DNA of 64,000 nt from Roseburia sp. 499 (GCF_001940225.2 NZ_CP135164.1:1302001-1366000); one strand, 5' to 3'; shown: positions 17,256-26,271, counted from the first letter of the stretch. The notes: generated by a model from the sequence alone, not told the origin. Program-made: numbers and translations.

Positions 17256-19160
17256 ATGAAATTTCAAATCTGTACCGGAAAGTATGAAACATTCGGCGTA
17301 ACAAAAGAGAAGGACATCCTTTCATTTTCCTTACAGGCAGGAGAGAAAGCCACCTGTAATTTGTTATTGTATCCGAAGGGAGAAGAAAAAGCGCATAGAA
17401 TTCCTATGCAGAGAAACAAGACATATCACACGGTTTATACTGTGGGAATCCATGGACTTGATTGGCAGGAATATGATTATAACTTTGAAATAGATGGAAA
17501 AGAAGAGACAGATCCTTATGCCAGACGAATTATTGGAAGAGAAGTGTGGGCAGAGGAAGAACGAAGACCAGAGGAAGAAAAAAAAGAGAACTTTGTTCCG
17601 GAAAAAATAAAAAGACAACGTGAGCAGTTAAAAAGGCAGAAACAGAAAAAAATAAAAAGTGGATTTTATTTTTCAAATTATAACTGGAAAAACGATAAAA
17701 ATCCAGAGATAAAGAAAGAAGATATGGTGATTTATAAGCTGCATGCCAGAGGATTTACCATGGGGATGAAAACAGAGAATTCCCAGAAGGGGACCTTTGG
17801 GATGATAGAGAGAAAACTTAATTATCTAAAGGATTTAGGTGTTACCAGTTTATTGTTTCTTCCGGTATATGAATTTGAAGAATTTTTGCAGTTGGATAAG
17901 AGTAAAAGGGAGGAACATCCGGCAAATCTGGTGAATTACTGGGGGTATACGGCAGGAAGTTATTTTGCACCGAAAGCATCGTATCTTGGAAAAGAAAATG
18001 GTCCTGATGCGTTGAAGAGATTAATCTACAAGATGCATCAGATGGATATGGAATTTATGGCAGAATTCTATTTTGATAAAAAAATAAATCCATATTTAAT
18101 TATAGAAGTTATACGTTATTGGAAGCGGGAATATCATGTAGATGGATTTCGAATAATTAGCAGTTATCCGGTTGCAGAGTTGCTGGCGCAGGATGCTCTG
18201 CTTAGTGGATGCAAGTTGTTTTATGAGGGATTTTCAGAAGAATTAGCATCCTCCCAGTCGCGATTAGGACCAGAACTATTTTCTTATAATGATGCATTTA
18301 TGTATCCGGTACGGCGACTTTTGAATCACCAAGGTGGAAATATCTATGAGTTTTCCTGTCAGATGAAACGTCAGCAGGAACATCAGGGATTTGTCAACTT
18401 TGTGGCGGAGAATAACGGTTTTACGTTGTGGGATGTATTTTCTTATGGAAGAAAGCATAATGAAGAGAACCTGGAAGAAAACCGGGATGGAAGTGATTGG
18501 AATTATAGTAGCAATAGTGGACAGGAAGGAATTGTAAAAAAGAGAGAAATTATCCGATTACGGGAACAAAAGGTGCGAAATGCATTAGCAGCAACAGTGT
18601 TTTCACAGGGAATACCACTTATCTGGATGGGGGATGAGTGTGAAAATACTCAGAATGGTAATAATAATGCATATTGTCAGGATAATGAAGTGGGCTGGAA
18701 GGATTGGAAGAATACAAAATCCAGCAGAGAAATGATTGCGTATCTCAAGACAATTTTGGAGTTGCGAAAAAATTATCCGGTGCTTCGGAGTCCTAATCCT
18801 TATCAAATGATGGACTATGAAAAAAAAGGATATCCGGATCTTTCCTATCATAGTGAAGATGGATGGCAGATTGATTTCGAACGAAATCGCGGATTTATAG
18901 GCATGTTTTATTGTGGCGTTTATGCTGGTGAGGAACATTTGTATGTTGCATATAATTTTCAGAATGAACCACAGAAAATGGCTTTGCCAAGAGAAATTTC
19001 GTGGGAGATTATATTTGGTACCGGAAGAGAAGAAAGTGAGAAGAAAATTGTCACAGGAGAAGTTGTGGCAGAAGCAAATACCATTCTGCTATTGAGAGGA
19101 CGAGAAAAGTCAAGAAAGGAAAGAATAGAAAAGAATGGAAAAAAGCGGAATCGGAATTAA
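17256..19160 (+). CDS. GH13-family protein of isoamylase/GlgX type with catalytic residues lost
   Basis: 634 aa. The N-terminus looks like a CBM48 domain, then comes a charged Glu/Lys/Arg linker (about 97-135), then a GH13 barrel with recognisable isoamylase/GlgX landmarks. In region II, DGFRII replaces DGFRFD, so the nucleophile Asp is Ile301. Region III keeps Glu324 (KLFYEGF). Region IV has ENNGFTLWD for the usual CHDGFTLYD, so the His and the transition-state Asp are Asn386 and Asn387. Region I (DVVYNH in active enzymes) reads AEFYFDKK. The frame is intact over its full length, with GIPLIWMGDE and the RDGSDWNYSSNSG loop retained. It therefore looks like a maintained pseudoenzyme, perhaps glucan-binding or regulatory. 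RBS AGGAGG precedes the start. traX starts inside its 3' end. Confidence 0.85.
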   Translation: MKFQICTGKYETFGVTKEKDILSFSLQAGEKATCNLLLYPKGEEKAHRIPMQRNKTYHTVYTVGIHGLDWQEYDYNFEIDGKEETDPYARRIIGREVWAEEERRPEEEKKENFVPEKIKRQREQLKRQKQKKIKSGFYFSNYNWKNDKNPEIKKEDMVIYKLHARGFTMGMKTENSQKGTFGMIERKLNYLKDLGVTSLLFLPVYEFEEFLQLDKSKREEHPANLVNYWGYTAGSYFAPKASYLGKENGPDALKRLIYKMHQMDMEFMAEFYFDKKINPYLIIEVIRYWKREYHVDGFRIISSYPVAELLAQDALLSGCKLFYEGFSEELASSQSRLGPELFSYNDAFMYPVRRLLNHQGGNIYEFSCQMKRQQEHQGFVNFVAENNGFTLWDVFSYGRKHNEENLEENRDGSDWNYSSNSGQEGIVKKREIIRLREQKVRNALAATVFSQGIPLIWMGDECENTQNGNNNAYCQDNEVGWKDWKNTKSSREMIAYLKTILELRKNYPVLRSPNPYQMMDYEKKGYPDLSYHSEDGWQIDFERNRGFIGMFYCGVYAGEEHLYVAYNFQNEPQKMALPREISWEIIFGTGREESEKKIVTGEVVAEANTILLLRGREKSRKERIEKNGKKRNRN

Positions 19161-19785
19161 TAGTTTTGTATTGAAATGGATTGCAATTATTGCAATGTTG
19201 ATAGATCATGTTGGGGCAGTCTTATATCCACAGTATTTGATTTTTCGTATTATAGGAAGAATTGCATTTCCGATTTTCTGTTTTTTGTTAGTGGAAGGAG
19301 CAATGCATACCAGTAGTATTCGCAGATATGAGGGGCGAATGTTGCTGTTTGCTCTGCTATCGGAGTTACCTTTTGATTTGGTTTTTTATGAAGAAATAAC
19401 ATTAGAGCATCAGAATGTCTTTTTTACCCTTCTTATTGGCCTGGTCATGTTAGATATCATGGAACAAACCAAAGACAGTTATTTCCCCTTCCTAGCGATT
19501 CTGGGGGCTATTGCGCTGGCTGAAATATTGGCTGTAGATTATGGTGCAGGCGGAATTTTGCTTATTTTATGTTTTTATGAGTTATATGAGCGGAAATTCC
19601 TAAGACAAGTGGCCTTTGTTACAATGAATATTCTCTATTTTGGAGTAGGAGTTCAGGCATATGCAGGTCTGGCGGCAATTCCAATGTTGTTATATAATGG
19701 AGAACGTGGACTGGGAATGAAACAATTCTTTTATCTTTTTTATCCTGCTCATTTATTAATTTTATATTTAATTATTAGATTATAG
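19135..19785 (+). CDS. TraX family integral membrane protein
   Basis: 216 aa with about six hydrophobic segments. The N-terminal pattern LKWIAIIAMLIDHVGAVLYP followed by FRIIGRIAFPIFCFLLVEGA is characteristic of the TraX family (PF05857), named for the F-plasmid pilin acetylase. Chromosomal Firmicutes members have no proven substrate; they may be acyltransferases acting on envelope molecules. The start overlaps the GH13 gene by 26 bases, indicating cotranscription. No conjugation genes are nearby, so a role in pilus modification is unlikely here. Confidence 0.85.
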   Translation: MEKSGIGINSFVLKWIAIIAMLIDHVGAVLYPQYLIFRIIGRIAFPIFCFLLVEGAMHTSSIRRYEGRMLLFALLSELPFDLVFYEEITLEHQNVFFTLLIGLVMLDIMEQTKDSYFPFLAILGAIALAEILAVDYGAGGILLILCFYELYERKFLRQVAFVTMNILYFGVGVQAYAGLAAIPMLLYNGERGLGMKQFFYLFYPAHLLILYLIIRL

Positions 19786-19796
19786 GAGTGAAATAC

Positions 19797-20336
19797 ATGA
19801 AGGTCTGGCAGCATTTTAAGACAATCAATCATCATAAGTATCTAGTTATGAAAGGATGCTTTCGGGTGGGGCTTTATAAACAGGGACTATTGCACGATAT
19901 GTCAAAATATACGCCCACAGAGTTTTTAGTAGGGTGCAAATATTATCAGGGAACAGCCAGTCCAAATAATCGAGAAAGGGAAGAACGAGGCTGTTCCAGC
20001 GCATGGTTGCACCATAAAGGAAGAAATAAGCATCATTTAGAGTATTGGATTGATTATGGTGTGGGAACAGACAAAGCCATGGTGGGAATGAAGATGCCTT
20101 TAAAATATGTGGTGGAGATGTTCATTGACCGAGTAGCAGCATCTAAAAATTATCAGAAAGAAAAGTATACGGATGAAAGTCCGTGGAACTATTATGCTCA
20201 TGGTAAAGGACATTATATGATACATCCGGATACGCAAGCGCTGTTAGAAAAACTTCTGCGGATGCTAGCAGAAGAGGGGGAAGAAAAAACCTTTTCTTAT
20301 ATTAAGAATGTTTTGTTGAAACAAAAAGACTATTAA
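19797..20336 (+). CDS. DUF5662 family protein
   Basis: 179 aa. The ATG at 19797 is preferred over a GTG at 19788, because AGGAG at 19784-19788 is 8 bases upstream of the ATG and would overlap the GTG. It is rich in His and aromatic residues: FKTINHHKYLVMKGCFRVGL, LLHDMSKYTPTEF, AWLHHKGRNKHHLEYW, and YYAHGKGHYMIHPDT. This fits the uncharacterised DUF5662 family. The HDxSK and HHK/HHLE clusters resemble metal-binding sites of HD-type hydrolases, but that is only a resemblance. It lies 11 bases after traX and is the last gene of its unit; no clear terminator is seen before the convergent small gene. Confidence 0.8.
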   Translation: MKVWQHFKTINHHKYLVMKGCFRVGLYKQGLLHDMSKYTPTEFLVGCKYYQGTASPNNREREERGCSSAWLHHKGRNKHHLEYWIDYGVGTDKAMVGMKMPLKYVVEMFIDRVAASKNYQKEKYTDESPWNYYAHGKGHYMIHPDTQALLEKLLRMLAEEGEEKTFSYIKNVLLKQKDY

Positions 20337-20350
20337 AAGTTAAAACAAAA

Positions 20351-20530
20351 TTATATAAATTGATTTGTCTCTGAATCATAGCAGTAGTCGATAGATGCCA
20401 GAGTGTCTGTTAATTCGGGAAGAGAGATATTAAGACTCTTTCCGAGTTCTTCCAGAGATGGATAAAAGTCACGCAGTTGTGTGTTGATGTAGCTTAGTAG
20501 AATAACAGGGTCTTTTGGTATCTGATTCAT
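20351..20530 (-). CDS. DUF4250 family small protein
   Basis: 59 aa on the minus strand, start codon at 20530-20528 with a strong GGAGG ribosome site (20536-20541) and its own promoter. The sequence begins MNQIPKDPVILLSYINTQLR, continues DFYPSLEELGKSL, and ends with SIDYCYDSETNQFI, the pattern of the short DUF4250 family found in Clostridia. The family function is unknown. It is a compact helical, cytosolic protein that converges on the DUF5662 gene and diverges from the sigma-factor gene. Confidence 0.85.
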   Translation of the reverse strand: MNQIPKDPVILLSYINTQLRDFYPSLEELGKSLNISLPELTDTLASIDYCYDSETNQFI

Positions 20531-20569
20531 GATTTACCTCCGTAGTCAAATCGTTTATTGATGTAGCAT

Positions 20570-20598
20570 AGTATACTCCCATTAAAAGTAGTTTGCAA
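20570..20598 (-). promoter_or_regulatory. Promoter of the DUF4250 gene
   Basis: Read on the minus strand: TTGCAA (20598-20593), 17-base spacer, TATACT (20575-20570), about 40 bases before the start codon. Confidence 0.75.
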
Positions 20599-20685
20599 GA
20601 AAACAAAAAAAGAATTTCAGAGTGGAAAGGCACTTCATGGCTTGATTTTTCATAGAATGTAATAAATCAGCTTAGAGGTGCTTTT

Positions 20686-21309
20686 TTGAAAACTTTTTTA
20701 ATGCCATTAAATGCAGAGGAAGAAACATATTATTTGAAAAAAATGAAAGAGGGCGACCTTGAAGCTAAATATACTCTGATTGAACGAAATTTGAGATTGG
20801 TAGCACATATCGCCAAAAAATATCAGAATTCAGAGGAAGATATGGAGGATTTGATTTCCATAGGGACGATTGGATTGATTAAGGCAGTATCTACTTTTAA
20901 TCATGAGAGAGGAAACCGCCTGGCAACCTATGCAGCAAGGTGTATTGACAATGAATTATTGATGTATTTTCGCGGGAAAAAGAAAACTTCAAGAGAAGTA
21001 TCCTTGTATGAACCCATAGGAACGGATAAAGAGGGAAATCAGATTAATCTTATGGATGTGGTGGAAAGCCAAGAACGTGACATTTTTGAAACAATTGAAT
21101 TAAAAGGGAACAGCAAGAGGATTTATGAGATGATACCAAATGTGTTGGGAAGTCGGGAACAAAAGATTATCGAAATGCGTTATGGACTATACAATAAGAA
21201 ACCGGTGACACAGAGAGAGATTGCGGATAAGATGGGAATTTCACGTTCCTATGTGAGTAGAATTGAAAAACGGGCATTGGAGAAACTAAGAGCCTGTTTT
21301 GAAGAGTGA
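20686..21309 (+). CDS. sigK: SigK-like sporulation RNA polymerase sigma factor, no pro-sequence
   Basis: 207 aa sigma-70 family protein. Region 2 includes IERNLRLVAHIAKKY, EDLISIGTIGLIKAVSTFN and RLATYAARCIDNELLMYFR; then comes SLYEPIGTDKEGNQINLMDVV; region 4 ends with TQREIADKMGISRSYVSRIE. This layout matches late mother-cell SigK/SigE factors, SigK best. The start is TTG at 20686 with AGAGGTG at 20674-20680. The frame is closed by a TAG at 20653, so no room exists for the roughly 20-residue pro-peptide of Bacillus pro-sigma-K. There is no sign of a skin-type interruption. Confidence 0.8.
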   Translation: MKTFLMPLNAEEETYYLKKMKEGDLEAKYTLIERNLRLVAHIAKKYQNSEEDMEDLISIGTIGLIKAVSTFNHERGNRLATYAARCIDNELLMYFRGKKKTSREVSLYEPIGTDKEGNQINLMDVVESQERDIFETIELKGNSKRIYEMIPNVLGSREQKIIEMRYGLYNKKPVTQREIADKMGISRSYVSRIEKRALEKLRACFEE

Positions 21310-21321
21310 ATGGGAGAGGCA

Positions 21322-21350
21322 TTGCCAAAAGGGAGAAAGCATGGTATGAT
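21322..21350 (+). promoter_or_regulatory. Promoter of comM-dprA
   Basis: TTGCCA (21322-21327), 17-base spacer, TATGAT (21345-21350) with TGG before it, 70 bases ahead of the comM start. Confidence 0.65.
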
Positions 21351-21419
21351 GAATTTATCTTTTTATCTTAGGGCACATCAGCCCATGATTCCCGTAAGCT
21401 AGCACAAAGGGAGGCATTT

Positions 21420-22958
21420 GTGTATAGTATTGTATCTACCGCAAGTATAAGCGGAATTGAAAGTGTTTTAGTACAGGTGGAAGCTGACGTATGTGATGGC
21501 ATGCCTGTGTTTGAAATGGTAGGTGAACTTTCTACAGAAGTAAGAGAATCCAAAGAGCGGATTCGTGCAGCAATCCGTAATGCAGGAATTAGGTTGGCAC
21601 CAAAGCGGATTACCATAAATCTGTATCCGGCAGATTTGAGAAAAAGTGGTACTGGATTTGATTTGCCTATTGCACTTTCTGTATTAGCAGCTTATGGATA
21701 TATTTCGGCAGAATGTTTAGAAGAAACGGTATTTGCCGGAGAAGTTAGCCTGAATGGTGATATACACCCGATTGATGGGGTTTTGCCTATGGCAATGGCA
21801 GCGAAAAAATCCGGTAAAAAGAGAATTTGTATTCCGGAGGCAAATGCAAAAGAAGCAGCTATGGTAGGAAGTGTTGAGATATTACCGGCAAAGAATCTTA
21901 GCCAGGTCATTACAATGTTGCATAATCCGGATAATTTTAAAATGGCATATAATATAGAAGAAACGCATTCTGTGAAAACAGAAAGAGAATACGATTTTCA
22001 AAAAATACGCGGACAAAAAGTGTTAAAGAGAGTGTGTGAAATTGCCGCAGCAGGGAGACATAATCTTCTGATGCTTGGACCGCCTGGTGGTGGAAAAACA
22101 GCTGCGGCAAGAGCTATTCCAGGAATTTTGCCACAGCTCGCAGAGGAAGAGGCATTAGAACTTGCTAGAATCTACAGTGTCAGTGGATTATTCGGAAAGA
22201 GGGAGAAAAAATTAAGAGAAAGACCTTTTTGCCATCCGCACCATACCATAAGTGTGGCGGGAATGGCAGGTGGCGGAAAAATTCCCAAGCCGGGAGAAAT
22301 CAGTCTTGCACACAACGGAGTATTATTTTTAGATGAAATGACAGAGTTTCAAAGAGCAACGCTTGAGGTATTACGTCAGCCATTAGAAGAAGGAAGGATA
22401 CATCTGGTGCGAAATAATGGGACATACTCTTATCCGGCGGATATTATGCTGGTAGCGGCAATGAATCCCTGCAACTGCGGATATTATCCTGATCGAAATA
22501 AATGTACCTGTACACCTGCCATGATACGTCGACATTTGCAGAAAATCAGTCGTCCGCTTTTAGATCGAATTGATTTGTGTGTAGAAGTGCAAAAGCCAAG
22601 AATACAGGAACTGACTGGAAGAACAAAAGAAGAGTCCTCTTATGAAATCAGTTTACGTGTAGAAGAAGTGCAAAGAATCCAGAATCTACGGTATTCAGAA
22701 AGTAGTATTCGCTATAACAGCAGAATTCCGGCAGAGCAGATAGAGTATTTTTGCCCAATGCATCAGGAAGCAAAGGATATGTTAGCAGAAGCATTTGAAA
22801 CTATGGAATTAAGTGTCAGAGGTTATTATAAAGTAATACGGGTAGCCAGAACGATAGCAGATTTAGAAGGAAAAGAGCGAATAGCTAGTCAGCACATTGC
22901 TGAAAGTCTTATGTATAGAAATATTGATGGAAGGGGATGGATAGGCAGTGATGTATAA
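21420..22958 (+). CDS. comM: YifB/ComM family Mg-chelatase-like AAA+ ATPase
   Basis: 512 aa. The N-terminal Lon-substrate-like domain (VSTASISGIESVLVQVEADV) is followed by the AAA+ module with Walker A LGPPGGGKT, Walker B LFLDEM and a Cys-rich loop MNPCNCGYYPDRNKCTC, then the C-terminal Mg_chelatase_C part. ComM is a hexameric branch-migration helicase aiding integration of transformed DNA in Gram-negatives. GTG start at 21420 with AAGGGAGG at 21407-21414. Its overlap with dprA supports a shared role in DNA uptake or recombination. Confidence 0.9.
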   Translation: MYSIVSTASISGIESVLVQVEADVCDGMPVFEMVGELSTEVRESKERIRAAIRNAGIRLAPKRITINLYPADLRKSGTGFDLPIALSVLAAYGYISAECLEETVFAGEVSLNGDIHPIDGVLPMAMAAKKSGKKRICIPEANAKEAAMVGSVEILPAKNLSQVITMLHNPDNFKMAYNIEETHSVKTEREYDFQKIRGQKVLKRVCEIAAAGRHNLLMLGPPGGGKTAAARAIPGILPQLAEEEALELARIYSVSGLFGKREKKLRERPFCHPHHTISVAGMAGGGKIPKPGEISLAHNGVLFLDEMTEFQRATLEVLRQPLEEGRIHLVRNNGTYSYPADIMLVAAMNPCNCGYYPDRNKCTCTPAMIRRHLQKISRPLLDRIDLCVEVQKPRIQELTGRTKEESSYEISLRVEEVQRIQNLRYSESSIRYNSRIPAEQIEYFCPMHQEAKDMLAEAFETMELSVRGYYKVIRVARTIADLEGKERIASQHIAESLMYRNIDGRGWIGSDV

Positions 22959-24027
22959 AAGATGGCTAGGAGGAATTTTCGGGATATCTGCAACGAAGAA
23001 AATTGCCTTGGAGGAGCAAGTAGGAGATGCAAAGGGGATATATGATATGGATAAAAGCACACTTGAAAAAATATCTTTTCTGACAGAAAAAGAGTGCGAC
23101 ATATTAGTGGAAAGCAAACAGAAAAATCTCCGGAAAGAATGGGAAGAACAGGAAAGGAAGGGGATTTCCTTTGTTTCTTTTTGGGAAAATGGATATCCTA
23201 AGAGGTTGAAAAATATATATCAGGCACCCTATGGTCTTTATTATCATGGAAAATTGCCAGAGGAAGAGAAGGGAGCAGTGGCATTAGTGGGGGCACGCAA
23301 CTGTTCGGAGTATGGAAGAACAGTTGCCAAAAGAATAGGATATCTTATGGCAGAACGGGAGATAGAGGTGATTAGTGGAATGGCATCCGGAATTGATGGA
23401 GCGGCCCAATGGGGGGCACTGAAAGCGCAAGGAGCAACTTATGGTATTTTAGGATGTGGTGTCGATGTCTGCTATCCGAAGCAAAATCAAAGTTTGTACG
23501 AAAAAATACCCGAAAAAGGCGGGGTTATCAGCGAATATCCACCGGAAACTATGCCAAGACCTGCTTTTTTTCCAAGTAGAAATCGAATTATTAGCGGAAT
23601 GGCCGATGCTGTTATTATAGTAGAGGCAAGAAAAAAGAGTGGCTCTTTGATTACCGCAGATTTTGCATTAGAACAGGGAAAAGAAATATATGCGGTTCCA
23701 GGAAGGATAGGAGACAAGTTAAGTGAAGGTACAAACCGCCTGATTCAGCAAGGCGCTGCGATTTTTACGGGGGAAGAAGAAATGCTGCGGGAAATGAATA
23801 TGCTGACAGACAAAGAGACCGTTTTTTCAAAAAAAACAGGAAAGGCACTTGAAAAATTAGAAAGGTTGGTGTATAGTTGTGTGGATTTAACCCCGAGAAG
23901 TTTAGAAGAGTTAATGAGAAATACAGGTCTTTCTCTGGGAGAAATAATAAGAATTCTCAATATATTAAGGGAAAAAGGCTATATTTCAGAAGTATATAAG
24001 AATTATTTTATTCGTACGGATATATAG
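22951..24027 (+). CDS. dprA: DNA-processing protein A
   Basis: 358 aa. It loads RecA on incoming single-stranded DNA. The Rossmann core includes VALVGARNCSEYGR, SGMASGIDGAAQWGAL, LGCGVDVCYPKQN, FFPSRNRIISG and ARKKSGSLITADFALEQGK; a winged-helix-like tail follows (RSLEELMRNTGLSLGEIIRILN). ATG 22951 is chosen; a GTG one codon earlier (22948) is equally possible. It overlaps comM by 8 bases. dprA just ahead of topA is the same arrangement as smf-topA of Bacillus. Confidence 0.92.
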   Translation: MYKRWLGGIFGISATKKIALEEQVGDAKGIYDMDKSTLEKISFLTEKECDILVESKQKNLRKEWEEQERKGISFVSFWENGYPKRLKNIYQAPYGLYYHGKLPEEEKGAVALVGARNCSEYGRTVAKRIGYLMAEREIEVISGMASGIDGAAQWGALKAQGATYGILGCGVDVCYPKQNQSLYEKIPEKGGVISEYPPETMPRPAFFPSRNRIISGMADAVIIVEARKKSGSLITADFALEQGKEIYAVPGRIGDKLSEGTNRLIQQGAAIFTGEEEMLREMNMLTDKETVFSKKTGKALEKLERLVYSCVDLTPRSLEELMRNTGLSLGEIIRILNILREKGYISEVYKNYFIRTDI

Positions 24028-24068
24028 TTTGAATAAAATAATGGGGAAAGGTTTAAAGGAGTAGGCAC

Positions 24069-26144
24069 ATGGCGAAATATCTTGTGATTGTGGAATCACC
24101 GGCAAAAGTAAAAACGATTAAAAAATTTTTGGGAAACAATTATGAAGTTGCAGCATCGAACGGACATGTCAGAGATTTACCAAAAAGTCAATTGGGAATT
24201 GATGTAGAACATGATTTCGAACCCAAATATATTACAATCCGTGGAAAGGGAGATATTCTGGCAAAACTGCGTAAGGAAGTGAAAAAGGCAGATAAAATAT
24301 ATCTGGCAACGGACCCTGACCGTGAAGGAGAGGCTATTTCATGGCATCTCTCAAAAGCATTAAAGCTAGAAGAGAGAAAGAATGTATATCGTATCAGTTT
24401 TAATGAGATTACGAAAAATGCGGTAAAGGCATCTTTAAAACAGGCAAGAGAGATTGATATGAATTTGGTAGATGCCCAGCAGGCAAGACGTATGTTGGAT
24501 CGTATGGTGGGGTATCGTATCAGTCCACTGTTGTGGGCGAAAGTAAAGCGCGGATTGAGTGCAGGTCGTGTGCAGTCAGTAGCACTTCGTATCATCTGTG
24601 ATCGAGAAGAAGAGATTAATGCATTTATTCCGGAGGAATATTGGAGTCTGGAGGCCCAATTTGCTGTTCCGGGAGAAAAGAAATTGTTAAATGCGAAATT
24701 CTACGGCAATGAAAAAGGAAAAATGACAATTGGTTCTCAGGAAGAGCTAGACTGGATTCTAGAAAGCTTGAAAAAAGAAAATTATCAGGTGCTAGATGTG
24801 AAAAAAGGAGAGCGTGTAAAAAAAGCGCCTCTGCCATTTACCACAAGTACTTTACAGCAGGAAGCAGCAAAAGCGTTGAATTTTTCTACGCAAAAAACAA
24901 TGCGTTTGGCACAGCAGTTATATGAAGGAATTGACATTAAAGGTCAGGGAACCGTAGGTTTGATTACCTATCTGAGAACTGATTCCGTGCGTATTTCAGA
25001 AGAGGCAGATTTTGCTGCAAGAGAGTATATTCAAAATGCTTATGGTGAGAAATACACTTCCAGTAAAGAAGAAAATGCGAAAAAGTCAGGTGCAAAGATT
25101 CAGGATGCTCATGAAGCAATTCGTCCTTCTGATATCACCAGAACACCGGTTATGGTAAAAGAATCTTTGAGCAGAGATCAGTTCCGTTTGTATCAGTTGA
25201 TATGGAACCGATTTGCAGCAAGTCGTATGAGCAGTGCCGTGTATGAGACCACTTCCATTAAGATTGGGGCAGGAGAATATCGGTTCCATGTGTCTGCGTC
25301 TAAAGTGGCGTTCGAAGGATTTATGTCTGTCTACACCAGCGAAGATGATGAAAAGGGAGAAAATAATCTACTGTTGAAATCCATAGATACCAATACAAAA
25401 CTAACATTGAACGGATTGGAAGAAAAACAGCATTTTACTCAGCCACCGGCACATTTTACAGAAGCGTCACTGGTAAAAACTTTAGAAGAGCTTGGAATTG
25501 GACGTCCAAGTACTTATGCACCTACAATTACTACACTATTGGGTAGACGTTATGTAGTAAAAGAGAATAAAAATCTTTATATTACAGAATTGGGAGAAGC
25601 TGTTAATAATATTATGGTAGAAGCGTTTCCGGTTATTGTAGATGAACGGTTTACGGCTAATATGGAATCTTTGTTGGACAAGGTGGCGGATGGAGCCATT
25701 CCTTGGAAAACAGTTGTCAGCAACTTTTATCCGGATTTGGAAGAGGCGGTACAGGCTGCAGAAAAGGATTTGGAAAAGGTTAAGATTGAAGATGAGGTAA
25801 CGGATGTTATCTGTGATTTGTGTGGCAGAAATATGGTGGTGAAATACGGACCTCATGGAAAATTCCTGGCATGCCCGGGATTTCCGGAATGCAGAAACAC
25901 CAAACCGTATTTAGAGAAAATTGGTGTAAACTGTCCGAAGTGTGGAAAAGAAGTAGTATTAAAGAAAACCAAAAAAGGAAGAAAATACTATGGATGTGAA
26001 GCAAATCCGGAGTGTGATTTTATGTCATGGCAGAAACCTTCCGGTGAAAAATGTCCGGAATGTGGCGGATATATGGTAGAAAAAGGAAATAAGTTGGTGT
26101 GTGCAGATAACCAATGTGGATTTGTGAAAGAAAAGCAAAAATAG
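24069..26144 (+). CDS. topA: DNA topoisomerase I
   Basis: 691 aa type IA topoisomerase that relaxes negative supercoils. It has the Toprim domain at the N-terminus (LVIVESPAKVKTIKKFLG, ATDPDREGEAISWHL), the catalytic Tyr301 in GLITYLRTDS, and GIGRPSTYAPTI. At the C-terminus three four-Cys zinc ribbons are visible (CDLCGR...CPGFPEC, CPKCGK...CEANPEC, CPECGG...CADNQC). Start ATG 24069 has a purine-rich AAAGGAG site. Confidence 0.96.
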   Translation: MAKYLVIVESPAKVKTIKKFLGNNYEVAASNGHVRDLPKSQLGIDVEHDFEPKYITIRGKGDILAKLRKEVKKADKIYLATDPDREGEAISWHLSKALKLEERKNVYRISFNEITKNAVKASLKQAREIDMNLVDAQQARRMLDRMVGYRISPLLWAKVKRGLSAGRVQSVALRIICDREEEINAFIPEEYWSLEAQFAVPGEKKLLNAKFYGNEKGKMTIGSQEELDWILESLKKENYQVLDVKKGERVKKAPLPFTTSTLQQEAAKALNFSTQKTMRLAQQLYEGIDIKGQGTVGLITYLRTDSVRISEEADFAAREYIQNAYGEKYTSSKEENAKKSGAKIQDAHEAIRPSDITRTPVMVKESLSRDQFRLYQLIWNRFAASRMSSAVYETTSIKIGAGEYRFHVSASKVAFEGFMSVYTSEDDEKGENNLLLKSIDTNTKLTLNGLEEKQHFTQPPAHFTEASLVKTLEELGIGRPSTYAPTITTLLGRRYVVKENKNLYITELGEAVNNIMVEAFPVIVDERFTANMESLLDKVADGAIPWKTVVSNFYPDLEEAVQAAEKDLEKVKIEDEVTDVICDLCGRNMVVKYGPHGKFLACPGFPECRNTKPYLEKIGVNCPKCGKEVVLKKTKKGRKYYGCEANPECDFMSWQKPSGEKCPECGGYMVEKGNKLVCADNQCGFVKEKQK

Positions 26145-26197
26145 TGTGATAATAATGGAGAGAAAACGGGAAAAGGGCAAGAAAGTTAGAAAACTTG

Positions 26198-26226
26198 TTG
26201 AATTTCTGCGGAAAAGGTGGTAAAAT
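26198..26226 (+). promoter_or_regulatory. codY promoter
   Basis: TTGAAT (26198-26203), 17-base spacer, TAAAAT (26221-26226) preceded by TGG, 46 bases before the codY ATG. Confidence 0.6.
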
Positions 26227-26271
26227 ACAAAAAAGTTTTAAATTTTATAATGCTGAAATAGGAGGTATATT

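Noticed and set aside
19135-19785. Conjugative element suggested by a TraX-family gene
   Set aside because: No relaxase, pilus or type IV secretion genes nearby; TraX-family proteins are common in chromosomes of Firmicutes.
20640-20660. SigE-type promoter (TTCATGG ... CATAGAAT) before sigK
   Set aside because: The -10-like element fits but the spacing to the -35-like element is about 10 bases, shorter than the usual 13-15.
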